Source: Belnapia sp. F-4-1
GTDB taxonomy: Bacteria; Pseudomonadota; Alphaproteobacteria; Acetobacterales; Acetobacteraceae
Assembly: GCF_000802185.1 (NCBI RefSeq)
Contig: NZ_KN676113.1
Coordinates: 956,372-1,020,371 of the forward strand
Length of the DNA stretch: 64,000 nt
Reading direction: 5' to 3'
Of the stretch, positions 26,062 through 34,415 are shown one piece after another. A program made the position numbers and the translations under genes. Position 1 is the stretch's first letter. Every line of letters begins with the position of its first letter. The notes beneath the pieces are model-generated. The model was given only the letters and a program-made list of their open reading frames with translations. It was not told where the DNA came from and ran no database searches.

Positions 26062-27138
26062 TCACCCCAAAAGGCGGCCGATCACGCGCGCCGTATAGTC
26101 GACCACCGGGATGACCCGGCCGTAATTGATCCGCGTCGGGCCGATGACGCCGATGGCGCCGACGATCTTCTCCTGGCCGTTGCGGAAGGGGGCGACGACC
26201 ATGGAGAGGCCGGCGCTGTCGAACAACCCGCTCTCGGCGCCGATGAAGATCTGCACGCCCTGCCCGCGCTGGGCGAGGTCGAGCAGGCGGAGCACCGTCT
26301 CCTGCGCCTCCAGCCGCTCGAACAGCGCCTGGATCTCGCCGAGGCGGGCAGCCTGGTCGAGGTTCTGCAGCAGCTTCGCCTGGCCACGGATGATGAGGCT
26401 GCCGCCGCCGCCGCCGGTCCAGGTGGCGAGGCCGGATTCGACCACCTGGTTGGTCAGGGCGTCGAGCGCTGTGCGGTTGGCCGAGATCTCCTCGCTGACA
26501 TGCAGCCGCGCCTCGTCGAGCGAGCGGCCGGCGAGGCGCGCGTTCAGGTAGTTGCTCGCCTGCACCAGGGCGGAGGGCGGCAGGCCGGGGGGGACGTCGA
26601 TGACGCGGTTCTCGACGCGGCCATCGGCGGTGACGAGCACGACGAGCGCGCGGCCGGGGCCGAGGCCGACGAACTCGATATGGCGGATCGTCCCCTCCGA
26701 TTTCGGCGCGACGACGAGGCCGGCGGCGCCGGCGAGGCCGGAGAGCATCTGCCCGGCCTCGGCCAGCGTTTCCTGCATGGAACGGCCGGAGGCGGCGCAG
26801 CGGGCGGCGATCTCGCTCCGCTCCTCCTCGCCGAGGTCGCCGAACTCCAGCAGCCCGTCGACGAAGAGGCGGAGGCCGCGCTCGGTCGGCAGCCGGCCGG
26901 CGGAGGTGTGCGGGGCGTAGAGCAGCCCGGCCTCCTCCAGGTCGGCCATCACGTTGCGGATGGAGGCCGGCGAGAGGCCGAGGGGCAGGCGGCGCGAGAG
27001 GGTGCGCGAGCCGACCGGCTCCCCGGTCGTGACGTAGATTTCGACCAGCTCGCGCAGGATGGTCGCGGCGCGGCTGTCGAGCCCGGCGAGGAGGGTGGCG
27101 CCACCGGCCGCGCCGATCGGCGGTTTCGGCGGAAACAT
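26062..27138 (-). CDS. hrcA: Heat-inducible transcription repressor HrcA
   Basis: A 358-aa protein. The N-terminal winged helix (ILRELVEIYVTTGEPVGSRT, LSPASIRNVMADLEEAGLL, PHTSAGRLPTERGLRLFVD) is the highly conserved HrcA DNA-binding domain; the C terminus keeps GPTRINYGRVIPVVDY. HrcA dimers bind CIRCE elements and repress groESL/dnaK-type genes, and the repressor is activated by GroEL. The ATG at 27138 is preferred to the TTG just upstream. Neither grpE nor dnaJ follows in this orientation, and I see no CIRCE inverted repeat in the short region upstream, so it appears to be a stand-alone locus. Confidence 0.95.
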   Translation of the reverse strand: MFPPKPPIGAAGGATLLAGLDSRAATILRELVEIYVTTGEPVGSRTLSRRLPLGLSPASIRNVMADLEEAGLLYAPHTSAGRLPTERGLRLFVDGLLEFGDLGEEERSEIAARCAASGRSMQETLAEAGQMLSGLAGAAGLVVAPKSEGTIRHIEFVGLGPGRALVVLVTADGRVENRVIDVPPGLPPSALVQASNYLNARLAGRSLDEARLHVSEEISANRTALDALTNQVVESGLATWTGGGGGSLIIRGQAKLLQNLDQAARLGEIQALFERLEAQETVLRLLDLAQRGQGVQIFIGAESGLFDSAGLSMVVAPFRNGQEKIVGAIGVIGPTRINYGRVIPVVDYTARVIGRLLG

Positions 27139-27208
27139 CAACGGCTTGGACCCTTGTGCATTCGAGGAACAAGGTAGGGAGCCGGGATGCTCCGCGTCAA
27201 TGCGGCGC

Positions 27209-27934
27209 TCATGCCGGCTCCATCCATCGCGGGATGCGGGCGCGGCCTGCGACGAAGCGGTGCATCGAGTGCAGCGTGCGCCAGAGCTGCCTGGGCGGGT
27301 GCCAGGGGCGCTCCAGCATGGACTGGGCGAAGCGGGTGAAGACGGGTTGGTAGGTTTCGGACAAATCCGGGTCGGGGAGGAACTGCGACGGCGCAGGCAG
27401 CGCGGAGAACAGCTTCAGGCGGCGGGCGAGGACGATGGCGTGGAGATTGCCGCAAAGGCGGATGGCGCGGCGGAAGGCGCAGCAGATGCGGTGCGCCAGG
27501 GTTGCGAGGCGCCGCGGGTGCATGGCCAGCGCCACGAGCAGGCGGGGCCAGAGGCCGGCGCGGGCCCAGCGGCGGTAGGAGCGCGAGACGGTGTCCGGCT
27601 TGCCGTGCCCGGGCGGCAGCAGGCGCCAGGGCGCGCGGCCGCCCTGGTGCTTGGTGGTGGCCCAGCGGAAGATGGCGTCGAGCCGGGCGCGCGGGGTGCC
27701 GTCGAGCGGCCGGCCGCGCTCGTGCAGTCCACCGCAGCCCATGGCGGCCATGAGCGGTTCCATCTCGGCCCATTCGCGGTCGGTCATGGGCGCCCAGGGT
27801 CGGGGTGGCGTCAGGCAGGTGAGCGGGTCGAGGTAGATGCGGCGGAGGATGTCGTGCCGCGCGAGGAAGTCGGCAGGGAAGAGGCCGGCGGGGATAGGGT
27901 CGGGGCGGCGCGGCTTGCGGCGGTGGAGGGGCAT
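27209..27934 (-). CDS. DUF4096 (IS5-type transposase N-terminal)-derived protein
   Basis: A 241-aa protein. Residues about 50-140 read MTDREWAEMEPLM, GRPLDGTPRARLDAIFRWA, GGRAPWRLLPPGHGKPDTV and SYRRWARAGLWPRLL, the order of motifs in the DUF4096 domain that precedes the DDE core in IS5-group transposases. No catalytic core follows; instead there is an Arg-rich helical C terminus. The gene is intact, has the same composition as its neighbours and no terminal repeats are visible, so it looks like a domesticated DNA-binding fragment rather than an active insertion sequence. A truncated IS remnant is the alternative. Confidence 0.6.
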   Translation of the reverse strand: MPLHRRKPRRPDPIPAGLFPADFLARHDILRRIYLDPLTCLTPPRPWAPMTDREWAEMEPLMAAMGCGGLHERGRPLDGTPRARLDAIFRWATTKHQGGRAPWRLLPPGHGKPDTVSRSYRRWARAGLWPRLLVALAMHPRRLATLAHRICCAFRRAIRLCGNLHAIVLARRLKLFSALPAPSQFLPDPDLSETYQPVFTRFAQSMLERPWHPPRQLWRTLHSMHRFVAGRARIPRWMEPA

Positions 27935-28002
27935 GGGACGCGTCCGACGATCAGGACAGCCATCCTATCAGGATTTTATTCCTTAAGCAACAACATCCCG
28001 CG

Positions 28003-28042
28003 ATCATCTTACGGTAAAGCCGCCGGTAATCATCTTGCGTTA
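28003..28042. repeat. Two 14-bp imperfect direct repeats upstream of the GAF-EAL gene
   Basis: In the AT-rich 164-bp region between the two divergent genes, ATCATCTTACGGTA at 28003-28016 and ATCATCTTGCGTTA at 28029-28042 match at 12 of 14 positions and are offset by 26 bases. They lie 57-96 bases upstream of the 28099 start. Paired sites of this kind suit a regulator binding in tandem; the regulator is unknown. Confidence 0.5.
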
Positions 28043-28098
28043 GTTGCCCACGATACCCATCCGTCCCTCAAGCGCCTCATTGTCAACCAAGGACAGCG

Positions 28099-29859
28099 AT
28101 GCCCACCGAAGCCGCGCGACTGGATGCCCTGAGGCAGCTCGACCTTCTCGATACGCCGCCAAGCGAGGCCTTCGACCGCATCACCCGCATGGCGGCGCAA
28201 CTCTTCCGGCTGCCGATCGCCGCGATCTCCCTCACCGATCTCGACCGGCAGTGGTTCAAGTCCCGCGTCGGGGTGCAGCACCGGTCCATCCCCCGCGAGA
28301 AGGCGCCCTGCGCCGCGGTGGCGGAGACCGCCGACACCCTGCTGATTCCCGACCTGCTCGCCGATCCCTGCTACCGGGAAAGCCTGCTGGCCCGTTCCGG
28401 TATCCGCTTCTATGCCGGGGCGCCGCTGGTCACGCGGGACGGCTACGGGCTCGGCGCCATGTGCGTCCTCGGGACGGAGCCGCGCGAGGCGAGCGAGGAG
28501 GAGATGCGGGCGCTGGCCGACCTCGCCGCCATGGCGATGGCGCAGATCGAGTTGCAGCATGCCTTCGGCCGCATCGACCCGATGAGCAGCCTGCCCAACC
28601 GGCTGCAATTCATCGAGGATCTCGAGGACATGGCGCGGGACCTGCCGGCGCCGGAGCGCCGCCTCGCCGTGCTGATCGACCTCGCCGGGCCCGAGCAGAT
28701 CAGCCAGGCGGTGCGCGTGCTGGGGCCCGGCTTCATCGACGGGCAGGTGCGCGAGGTGGCGCGGCAGCTGCGCCAGGTGGTCGGGCCGCAGCGCAAGGCC
28801 TATCACGTCGCCGCCACCCAGTTCGTCTTCCTGGCCCGGCCCGGCACGGAGGAGGCGGTCTATGCCGGAAGGCTGGCCGGGGCGCTCGAGCGGCTGCGGG
28901 GCGGCGATGCGCGCTTCCTCGCCGGCGCCACCGCGGGCATCGCCCCCTTCATGCTCGGCGAGGCGGAGCCGCAGGACGTGCTGCGGACGGCCCACAGCGC
29001 GGCGCAGGATGCGCGCCAGGCGGTGCAGCGGGTCGGGCTGTTCTCCTCCGCGCAGGACGCGGCGCATCGCCGGCGCTTCGCCCTGCTCGATGCCTTCGCC
29101 GAGGCGCTGCAGCAGCCGGAGCAGCTCCGCCTCGTCTTCCAGCCGAGGATCGACCTGGCAAGCGGCCGCTGCTGCGGGGCGGAGGCGCTGCTGCGCTGGC
29201 GCCATCCGACCCTCGGCGAGGTTTCGCCCGGGGAGTTCATGCCGCTGGTCGAGCAGACGGCCATGGCCCGGCCGGCCACCGACTGGGTGATGCAGCAGGC
29301 CATGGGGCAGCTCGCGGCCTGGCGGCGGGCGGGCCTCGACCTGCGGCTCTCGGTGAATGTCTCGGCGACCAACCTCGCCGAGCCGGACTTCGCCACGCGG
29401 GTGCAGGAGGGGCTGGCGCGGCATGCGCTGGAGGCGGACCGGCTGGAACTCGAGCTGACCGAAAGTGCCGTTATGGCCGATACGGGCCAGGCGCTGGCGA
29501 TGCTGGAGGCGCTGGCCGGAATGGGCCTGCATCTGGCGATCGACGATTTCGGCACCGGCCACAGCAGCCTCTCCTACCTGCAGCGGCTGCCGGTGCAGGT
29601 GGTGAAGATCGACCGCAGCTTCGTGCAGGGCGTGGCCGAGGACCAGCGGCAGCATGCGCTGGTCTCGGCCATGATCGCGCTGCTGCGGGGGCTCGGGCAC
29701 CGGGTGGTGGCCGAGGGGGTGGAGACCAAGGCGGTGCTCGACCTGCTGGTCCGGCAGGACTGCGACGAAGCGCAGGGCTACCTGATCGCCCGGCCGATGG
29801 CGCCGGAGGCGCTGGACTCCTGGCTGCGTGCCCGGCAGGAGGCGGCGCCGGCGCTCTAG
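28099..29859 (+). CDS. GAF - degenerate GGDEF - EAL domain protein (cyclic-di-GMP phosphodiesterase)
   Basis: A 586-aa soluble protein. Residues about 15-150 form a GAF sensor domain (FDRITRMAAQLFRLPIAAIS, REKAPCAAV). Residues about 155-310 have a GGDEF-like start (DPMSSLPNRLQFIEDLE) but no GG(D/E)EF signature, so cyclase activity is unlikely. The C-terminal EAL domain is complete: GAEALLRWRHP, LSVNVSATNL, LELELTESAV, IDDFGTGHSSLSYL, VKIDRSFV, VVAEGVET and DEAQGYLIARPM, with the metal and catalytic residues in place. It should hydrolyse cyclic-di-GMP under control of a small ligand. It is monocistronic, behind an AT-rich region with direct repeats. Confidence 0.92.
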   Translation: MPTEAARLDALRQLDLLDTPPSEAFDRITRMAAQLFRLPIAAISLTDLDRQWFKSRVGVQHRSIPREKAPCAAVAETADTLLIPDLLADPCYRESLLARSGIRFYAGAPLVTRDGYGLGAMCVLGTEPREASEEEMRALADLAAMAMAQIELQHAFGRIDPMSSLPNRLQFIEDLEDMARDLPAPERRLAVLIDLAGPEQISQAVRVLGPGFIDGQVREVARQLRQVVGPQRKAYHVAATQFVFLARPGTEEAVYAGRLAGALERLRGGDARFLAGATAGIAPFMLGEAEPQDVLRTAHSAAQDARQAVQRVGLFSSAQDAAHRRRFALLDAFAEALQQPEQLRLVFQPRIDLASGRCCGAEALLRWRHPTLGEVSPGEFMPLVEQTAMARPATDWVMQQAMGQLAAWRRAGLDLRLSVNVSATNLAEPDFATRVQEGLARHALEADRLELELTESAVMADTGQALAMLEALAGMGLHLAIDDFGTGHSSLSYLQRLPVQVVKIDRSFVQGVAEDQRQHALVSAMIALLRGLGHRVVAEGVETKAVLDLLVRQDCDEAQGYLIARPMAPEALDSWLRARQEAAPAL

Positions 29860-29889
29860 CCTGTCGCTTGGACGGGCAAGCTCCGACCG

Positions 29890-30213
29890 TCAGCCGGCAC
29901 GCCAGCGCGGGGCGACCCAGGCATGGGCGCGGACCGGGCCGCGTGGGGTATGTGGGCGGACGGGGGTGAGGCGGTATTCGGCGCCCTCATAAGCGGCGAG
30001 GCGGCGGAAGGCCGCAGGGCCGGGGCGGAGGAGCGCGCCTTCGGTGACCGCGCCGGGCTGGCGGATCAGCGTCGGGTAGGGCGTGCCGCGGAGGGGGCGG
30101 CGGGCGTGGCCCGGCAGCACCGCGGGGCGGAGGCGGCGGGCCAGGCGGCGCTCGCCCGATTGCCGGGCGAGCACCTCTGGGTCGAGCAGGCTGCCGTAGA
30201 GGAAGAGCAGCAC
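29890..30213 (-). CDS. Gamma-glutamylcyclotransferase-like (AIG2 family) protein
   Basis: A 107-aa single-domain protein starting with LLFLYGSLLDPEVL, the substrate-binding YGS(L) loop of the GGCT/AIG2 fold, and containing AVLPGHARRPLRGTPYP and FRRLAAYEGAEYRLTPV, where the catalytic Glu of the family normally lies (YEG). Members cleave gamma-glutamyl amides to 5-oxoproline; many are uncharacterised. It begins 9 bases downstream of the phosphomannomutase gene on the same strand, so it is probably the last gene of that operon. Confidence 0.8.
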   Translation of the reverse strand: MLLFLYGSLLDPEVLARQSGERRLARRLRPAVLPGHARRPLRGTPYPTLIRQPGAVTEGALLRPGPAAFRRLAAYEGAEYRLTPVRPHTPRGPVRAHAWVAPRWRAG

Positions 30214-30222
30214 GCCCCGGTG

Positions 30223-31638
30223 TCAGTGGCCGGCGTTCTCGGCGGAGAAGTCGGGCACGGGCAGGCCGCTGGCGATGAGCTGCTCGGCCAGCAGCGCCTT
30301 CAGCCGGTCGAGCCCGGCCTCGCTCGATGCCTCGCAGCGGGCGACGAGCACGGCCTGGGTGTTGGAGGCGCGCAGCAGCCACCAGCCGTCATCCGTCAGC
30401 ACGCGGACGCCGTCCACGTCCTGCACGCGGGCGCCCGAGGCGGCGAGGCGCTGCTTCACCTCCTGCACCACCTGGAATTTGCGGTCCTCGGCGCAGTCGA
30501 AGCGCAGCTCCGGCGTGTTGATGACCTGCGGCAGGGCGGCGCGGACCTCGCTCAGCCTTTCCTGCATGCGGGCGACGATGCCGAGCAGGCGGATGGCGGA
30601 GTAAGGCGCGTCGTCGAAGCCGTACCACTTGTCGGCGAAGAAGATGTGGCCGGACATCTCGCCGGCGAGCGGGCTGCCGGTCTCGGCCATCTTGGTCTTG
30701 ATGAGCGAGTGGCCGGTCTTCCACATCAGCGGCGTGCCGCCGGCCTTCTGCACCTCGTCGAACAGCACCTGGCTCGCCTTGACGTCGGCGATGATGGTGC
30801 CGCCGGGCTTCGACTTGAGGACGTCGCGCGCCAGGATGATGAGGAGCTGGTCGCCGAAGAGGATATGGCCCTCGTTGTCCACGACGCCGATGCGGTCGGC
30901 GTCGCCGTCGAAGGCGATGCCGAGATCGGCCCTGGTGCGGGCGACCTCGGCGATGAGCTGCTCGAGGTTCTTGGCGACGGTCGGGTCGGGGTGGTGGTTG
31001 GGGAATGTGCCGTCCACGTCGCCGTTGATGACGGTGTGCTCGCCGGGCAGCTTGCCCGCCAGCGCCTTCGTCACCTCGCAGCCGGAGCCGTTGCCCGGGT
31101 CCCAGACGACCTTCAGGGGGCGGGTGCCGCCGTCATAGTCCTGCATCACGCGGGCGACGTAGTCGGCCATGATCTCGACCGGGCGGTCGGTGCCCTCCGT
31201 CGCGACGGGGACGACGTCGCCGTCCCGCGCCATGCGGCCGATCTCCTGGATCTGCGGGCCGTAGAAGGGCTTCTGGCCCAGCATCATCTTGAAGCCGTTG
31301 TAGTTCGGCGGGTTGTGGCTGCCCGTCACCATCACCGCGCCGTCGGCGGCGAGCGCATGGCTGGCGAAGTAGAGCATCGGCGTGGCGACGAGGCCGATGC
31401 GCAGCACCTCAAGCCCGCAGGCGCGCAGCCCCGCGACGAGCTGCGGCTCGAGGTCGGGCGAGGAAAGGCGGCCGTCATAGCCCACCGCGACCTTGGTGCC
31501 GCCCTTGCGGGTGACGATCGAGCCGAAGCATCGGCCGATGGCAAAGGCGTCCTCGGGCTGCAGCGTCTCGCCGATGATGCCGCGGATGTCGTATTCGCGG
31601 AGGACGGTGCCATGGAATTCGTGGTGGAAGACGGACAT
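30223..31638 (-). CDS. Phosphomannomutase / phosphoglucomutase
   Basis: A 471-aa alpha-D-phosphohexomutase. It has [14 protein letters not shown] at the N terminus, the phosphoserine loop [18 protein letters not shown], the metal-binding loop [12 protein letters not shown], the sugar loop GEMSGHIFF and a C-terminal phosphate site (LRASNTQ). It interconverts hexose 1- and 6-phosphates (AlgC/ManB type). Together with galU 10 bases upstream it supplies UDP-glucose or GDP-mannose precursors, which fits the polysaccharide and OpgH genes elsewhere in the window. Confidence 0.95.
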   Translation of the reverse strand: MSVFHHEFHGTVLREYDIRGIIGETLQPEDAFAIGRCFGSIVTRKGGTKVAVGYDGRLSSPDLEPQLVAGLRACGLEVLRIGLVATPMLYFASHALAADGAVMVTGSHNPPNYNGFKMMLGQKPFYGPQIQEIGRMARDGDVVPVATEGTDRPVEIMADYVARVMQDYDGGTRPLKVVWDPGNGSGCEVTKALAGKLPGEHTVINGDVDGTFPNHHPDPTVAKNLEQLIAEVARTRADLGIAFDGDADRIGVVDNEGHILFGDQLLIILARDVLKSKPGGTIIADVKASQVLFDEVQKAGGTPLMWKTGHSLIKTKMAETGSPLAGEMSGHIFFADKWYGFDDAPYSAIRLLGIVARMQERLSEVRAALPQVINTPELRFDCAEDRKFQVVQEVKQRLAASGARVQDVDGVRVLTDDGWWLLRASNTQAVLVARCEASSEAGLDRLKALLAEQLIASGLPVPDFSAENAGH

Positions 31639-31648
31639 CGCGTGATCC

Positions 31649-32524
31649 TTACGCGTAACGCTGGAGAATGCCGCGCATGGCCGGCGCCATGTCCGGCCGG
31701 GCGAGGGCGAAGGCGATCTGCGCCTCGAGGTAGCCGGCCTTGTCGCCGCAGTCGAAGCGGCGGCCCTCGTAGAGCACGCCGTGGAAGGGCTGGGTGCCGA
31801 TCAGCTTCGCCATGCTGTCGGTGAGCTGGATCTCGTTGCCGGCGCCGCGCTCCATCTTGGAGAGGTGGCCGATCACCTCGGGCATCAGCACGTAGCGGCC
31901 GATGACGGTGAGGTTGGAGGGCGCCTGCTCGACGGGGGGCTTCTCGACCAGGCCCTTCACTTCCACGAGCTTGCCAGTGGTGGCGCCGGGGTCGATGACG
32001 CCGTAGCGGTTGACGATCTCCCGCGGCACTTCCTCGACGGCGACGACGTTGCCGCCGGTCTCGTTATAGGCCTCGGCGAGCTGCTTCGTGCAGGACACCT
32101 CGCACTGCATCAGGTCGTCGGGGAGGAGGATGGCGAAGGGGTCGTCGCCGATGAAGGCGCGGGCGCACCAGATCGCATGGCCGAGGCCGAGCGGCACCTG
32201 CTGGCGGGTGGTGATGATGGAGCCGGGTTGCACCGCCTGGGCGTGGAGCATGTCGAGCTCCTTCTGCTTGCCGCGCTCGGTCAGCGTGCGCTCCAGCTCG
32301 ACGGCGACATCGAACTGGTCGACCAGCATCACCTTGCCGCGGCCGGTGACGAAGCAGAACTCCTCGATGCCGGCGGCCCGCGCCTCCTCGACGGCGTACT
32401 GGATGAGGGGCTTGTCCACGACGGGGAGCATTTCCTTGGCCATCACCTTGGTGGCGGGCAGGAAACGGGTGCCGAGGCCGGCGACGGGCAGGACGGCCTT
32501 CTTCAGCGGCTTCTTGGCAGGCAC
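31649..32524 (-). CDS. galU: UTP-glucose-1-phosphate uridylyltransferase GalU
   Basis: A 291-aa nucleotidyltransferase with [19 protein letters not shown] (nucleotide-binding G-x-G-T-R loop), the following [37 protein letters not shown] and the C-terminal [18 protein letters not shown] typical of GalU. It makes UDP-glucose from UTP and glucose 1-phosphate, the donor for OpgH-type glucans and exopolysaccharide. It heads the galU-phosphomannomutase-GGCT operon reading leftward. Confidence 0.97.
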   Translation of the reverse strand: MPAKKPLKKAVLPVAGLGTRFLPATKVMAKEMLPVVDKPLIQYAVEEARAAGIEEFCFVTGRGKVMLVDQFDVAVELERTLTERGKQKELDMLHAQAVQPGSIITTRQQVPLGLGHAIWCARAFIGDDPFAILLPDDLMQCEVSCTKQLAEAYNETGGNVVAVEEVPREIVNRYGVIDPGATTGKLVEVKGLVEKPPVEQAPSNLTVIGRYVLMPEVIGHLSKMERGAGNEIQLTDSMAKLIGTQPFHGVLYEGRRFDCGDKAGYLEAQIAFALARPDMAPAMRGILQRYA

Positions 32525-32642
32525 GGGGCTCTCCCTCTCGGGTGGCGATCAGCGCGCCGCGGTTGCGGCGCCCGGGCGGAGGGATGCCATGCGGGATGGG
32601 GGCGGGGCAAGTTATGCCCGCGCCCTGGATGCCATGCGTGGA

Positions 32643-32855
32643 TCAATCGCCCTTCGGCGTGGTGTCCACGGCCCAGGGGCCGCGGGCGGCGTCGCCGGGG
32701 ACCGGGGCCTCGTCCTCCTCCTGAAGCAGGGTCTTGTCGCGGGTGAGGCCGCGGGCGTCCTTCTCGCCGGTGGCGGGCTGGCCGCGGTTGCCCTGGCGGA
32801 ACTCGGTTTCGCCGAGCTGGCCGCTGCGGTCGTCGCTGCCTTTGGGCTTGGTCAT
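32643..32855 (-). CDS. Small hydrophilic protein of unknown function
   Basis: A 70-aa, highly charged protein with no hydrophobic core and Gly/Asp/Lys-rich sequence (MTKPKGSDDRSGQLGE), probably disordered. The ATG at 32855 follows AAGGGAGAAG at good spacing, which is the main reason to call it. I recognise no family. It stands alone between galU and the J-protein gene. Confidence 0.55.
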   Translation of the reverse strand: MTKPKGSDDRSGQLGETEFRQGNRGQPATGEKDARGLTRDKTLLQEEDEAPVPGDAARGPWAVDTTPKGD

Positions 32856-32914
32856 GGGGCTTCTCCCTTTGGTGGGTGAAGGGAAGCCAACGCGGCCCGG
32901 CCGGGGGGCGTTCG

Positions 32915-33592
32915 TTAGCCCAGCAGGATGTCGCGGGCCTGGTTGATGCGGGCGGCAAGCCAGTCGCTGCCGCCGCGGTCGGGATGGGCGCTCCGCATCA
33001 GGCGGCGATGGGCGGTGCGGACGGCATCCGCATCGGCGCCCTCCTCGAGACCCAGGACGGAGAGCGCTTCGGCGCGGGTCATCGGCCCGCCCTCCATGGG
33101 CTCGGAGGCGGCGTCGCGCCAGCCGGGATGGGTGCGGTCGAGCCAGGTCTCGAGCAGGGGGATGCTCTCCGGGTCGGCGCTGCGGCAGTCCGCCATGAGG
33201 GCGAAGAGGGTGGGGAGGTCGAGGCTCGCCAGGTCGCGGCCGGCCTCCGCGCCGCGGAGGATGCGGCCGGAGAGGGTGCCGGTGACGTGGTCGAGATGCA
33301 TCGCCAGCGTCGCCGTCTCGACCGTGCTGGCATCGTCGGCCGGGCGGGCGAAGCGGCGGGCGGCAATCCAGCCGCCGATGCGGCGCCAGAGCACCGGGCC
33401 GAAGAAGACCAGCGCCCAGAGCGCCTGGGCGCCACGGCCGCTCAGCAGCAAGAGCAGGAGCAGGCCGGTGCCGAACAGGGCCAGCAGCCAGAGCCCCACC
33501 TTCCGGATGGCCGCCGGCGAGGCCCCGGCGAAGGCGCGCAGCAGCCAGAGGCCAAGGAGCAGCGCCAGCGCACCGAGAGCGAGATATGCCAT
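32915..33592 (-). CDS. Membrane-anchored J-domain protein
   Basis: A 225-aa protein with two N-terminal membrane segments (LALGALALLLGLWLLRAFAG and VGLWLLALFGTGLLLLLLLS), a third hydrophobic stretch (ALWALVFFGPVLW), a helical linker and a C-terminal J domain: TRAEALSVLGLEEGADADAV, the HPD tripeptide in SAHPDRGGSDWLAARINQAR. The J domain should stimulate DnaK ATPase at the membrane, as for DjlA or TIM14-type proteins. Its ATG overlaps the stop of the VWA gene by one base (TGATG), so the two are translationally coupled. Confidence 0.85.
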   Translation of the reverse strand: MAYLALGALALLLGLWLLRAFAGASPAAIRKVGLWLLALFGTGLLLLLLLSGRGAQALWALVFFGPVLWRRIGGWIAARRFARPADDASTVETATLAMHLDHVTGTLSGRILRGAEAGRDLASLDLPTLFALMADCRSADPESIPLLETWLDRTHPGWRDAASEPMEGGPMTRAEALSVLGLEEGADADAVRTAHRRLMRSAHPDRGGSDWLAARINQARDILLG

Positions 33593-34287
33593 CAGCCGGG
33601 CGCGGGAAGCTGGCCGGCGATGCGACGGGCGGCCTCGCCCGGCAGCCGGGTGAGGGCGGCGCGGCCGCCGGCGGCATAGACGGCGACGGCGCGCAGCAGC
33701 TCGCCGAGCGTCGCGGCGCTGGCGGCGTCGAAGGGGGCGTAGGCGCCACCGGAGACCCTGGCGAATTGGCGGAAGGCGTCGCGGGCGCGCGGGTCGCCGC
33801 CCTCGTGGAAGGCGAAGACCGGCGTGCCGTGCAGGCCGAGCTGCCCGGCCTGGTGGCAGAGCGGGTCCAGCGGCTCCTCCACCGCATCGCCTATCAGGAT
33901 GAGGCCATGGACGCGGTCGCGCCTGGTCTCCGCCAGCGCGTGCTGGAAGACGCGGCCGATCTGGGTCTGGCCGCCGAGGCAGGCGATGCCGGTCATCCGG
34001 CGGGTCAGCTCCCCGGCATCGGCGAGGAAGGGGGTGGCGGCGAATTCCTCGAAGCCGCGGAAATAGGCGAGGCGGATGAGAAGGCCGCCGAGGGCGCGCG
34101 TCGCTCCGAACATCTCGCCCTGGAGCTGGCAGGCGCGGTCCCAGGTGGGCTGGCGCGAGGCGGTGGCGTCGATCGCCATGATGAGCCGGCCGGGGCGGTG
34201 GCTCGCCGGGCGGGCGGGGAGGCTCGCGACCTGCTGGAGGAACGCAGTGACGGCGGTGGAGCCCGGGGCGGTGGGCAGCTTGCTCAT
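33592..34287 (-). CDS. VWA-like domain protein
   Basis: A 231-aa protein with a von Willebrand factor A-type fold: RLIMAIDATASRQPTW carries a MIDAS-like D-x-T-x-S, followed by strands HGLILIGDAVEE and TPVFAFHEGGD. No signal peptide is seen. The start at 34287 begins directly before the fold (MSKLPTAPGSTAV). It is coupled to the downstream membrane J-protein by a one-base overlap, hinting at a shared chaperone-related task; VWA proteins often act as metal-dependent scaffolds. The function is not known. Confidence 0.75.
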   Translation of the reverse strand: MSKLPTAPGSTAVTAFLQQVASLPARPASHRPGRLIMAIDATASRQPTWDRACQLQGEMFGATRALGGLLIRLAYFRGFEEFAATPFLADAGELTRRMTGIACLGGQTQIGRVFQHALAETRRDRVHGLILIGDAVEEPLDPLCHQAGQLGLHGTPVFAFHEGGDPRARDAFRQFARVSGGAYAPFDAASAATLGELLRAVAVYAAGGRAALTRLPGEAARRIAGQLPAPG

Positions 34288-34415
34288 GCGGCGGAGATGG
34301 GCCCGGCGCAGCGCGGGCGGTAGGGGGATGGGCACTCGTCGCGGTGGCGCAAAATTGCAGGCGGGTCCGGCGAGGCCATGCGACACTCGGCCTGAAGGAT
34401 CGGACGGAGGCAGGG

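Noticed and set aside
27139-27208. CIRCE element upstream of hrcA
   Set aside because: No TTAGCACTC/GAGTGCTAA-type inverted repeat is visible between the two genes.
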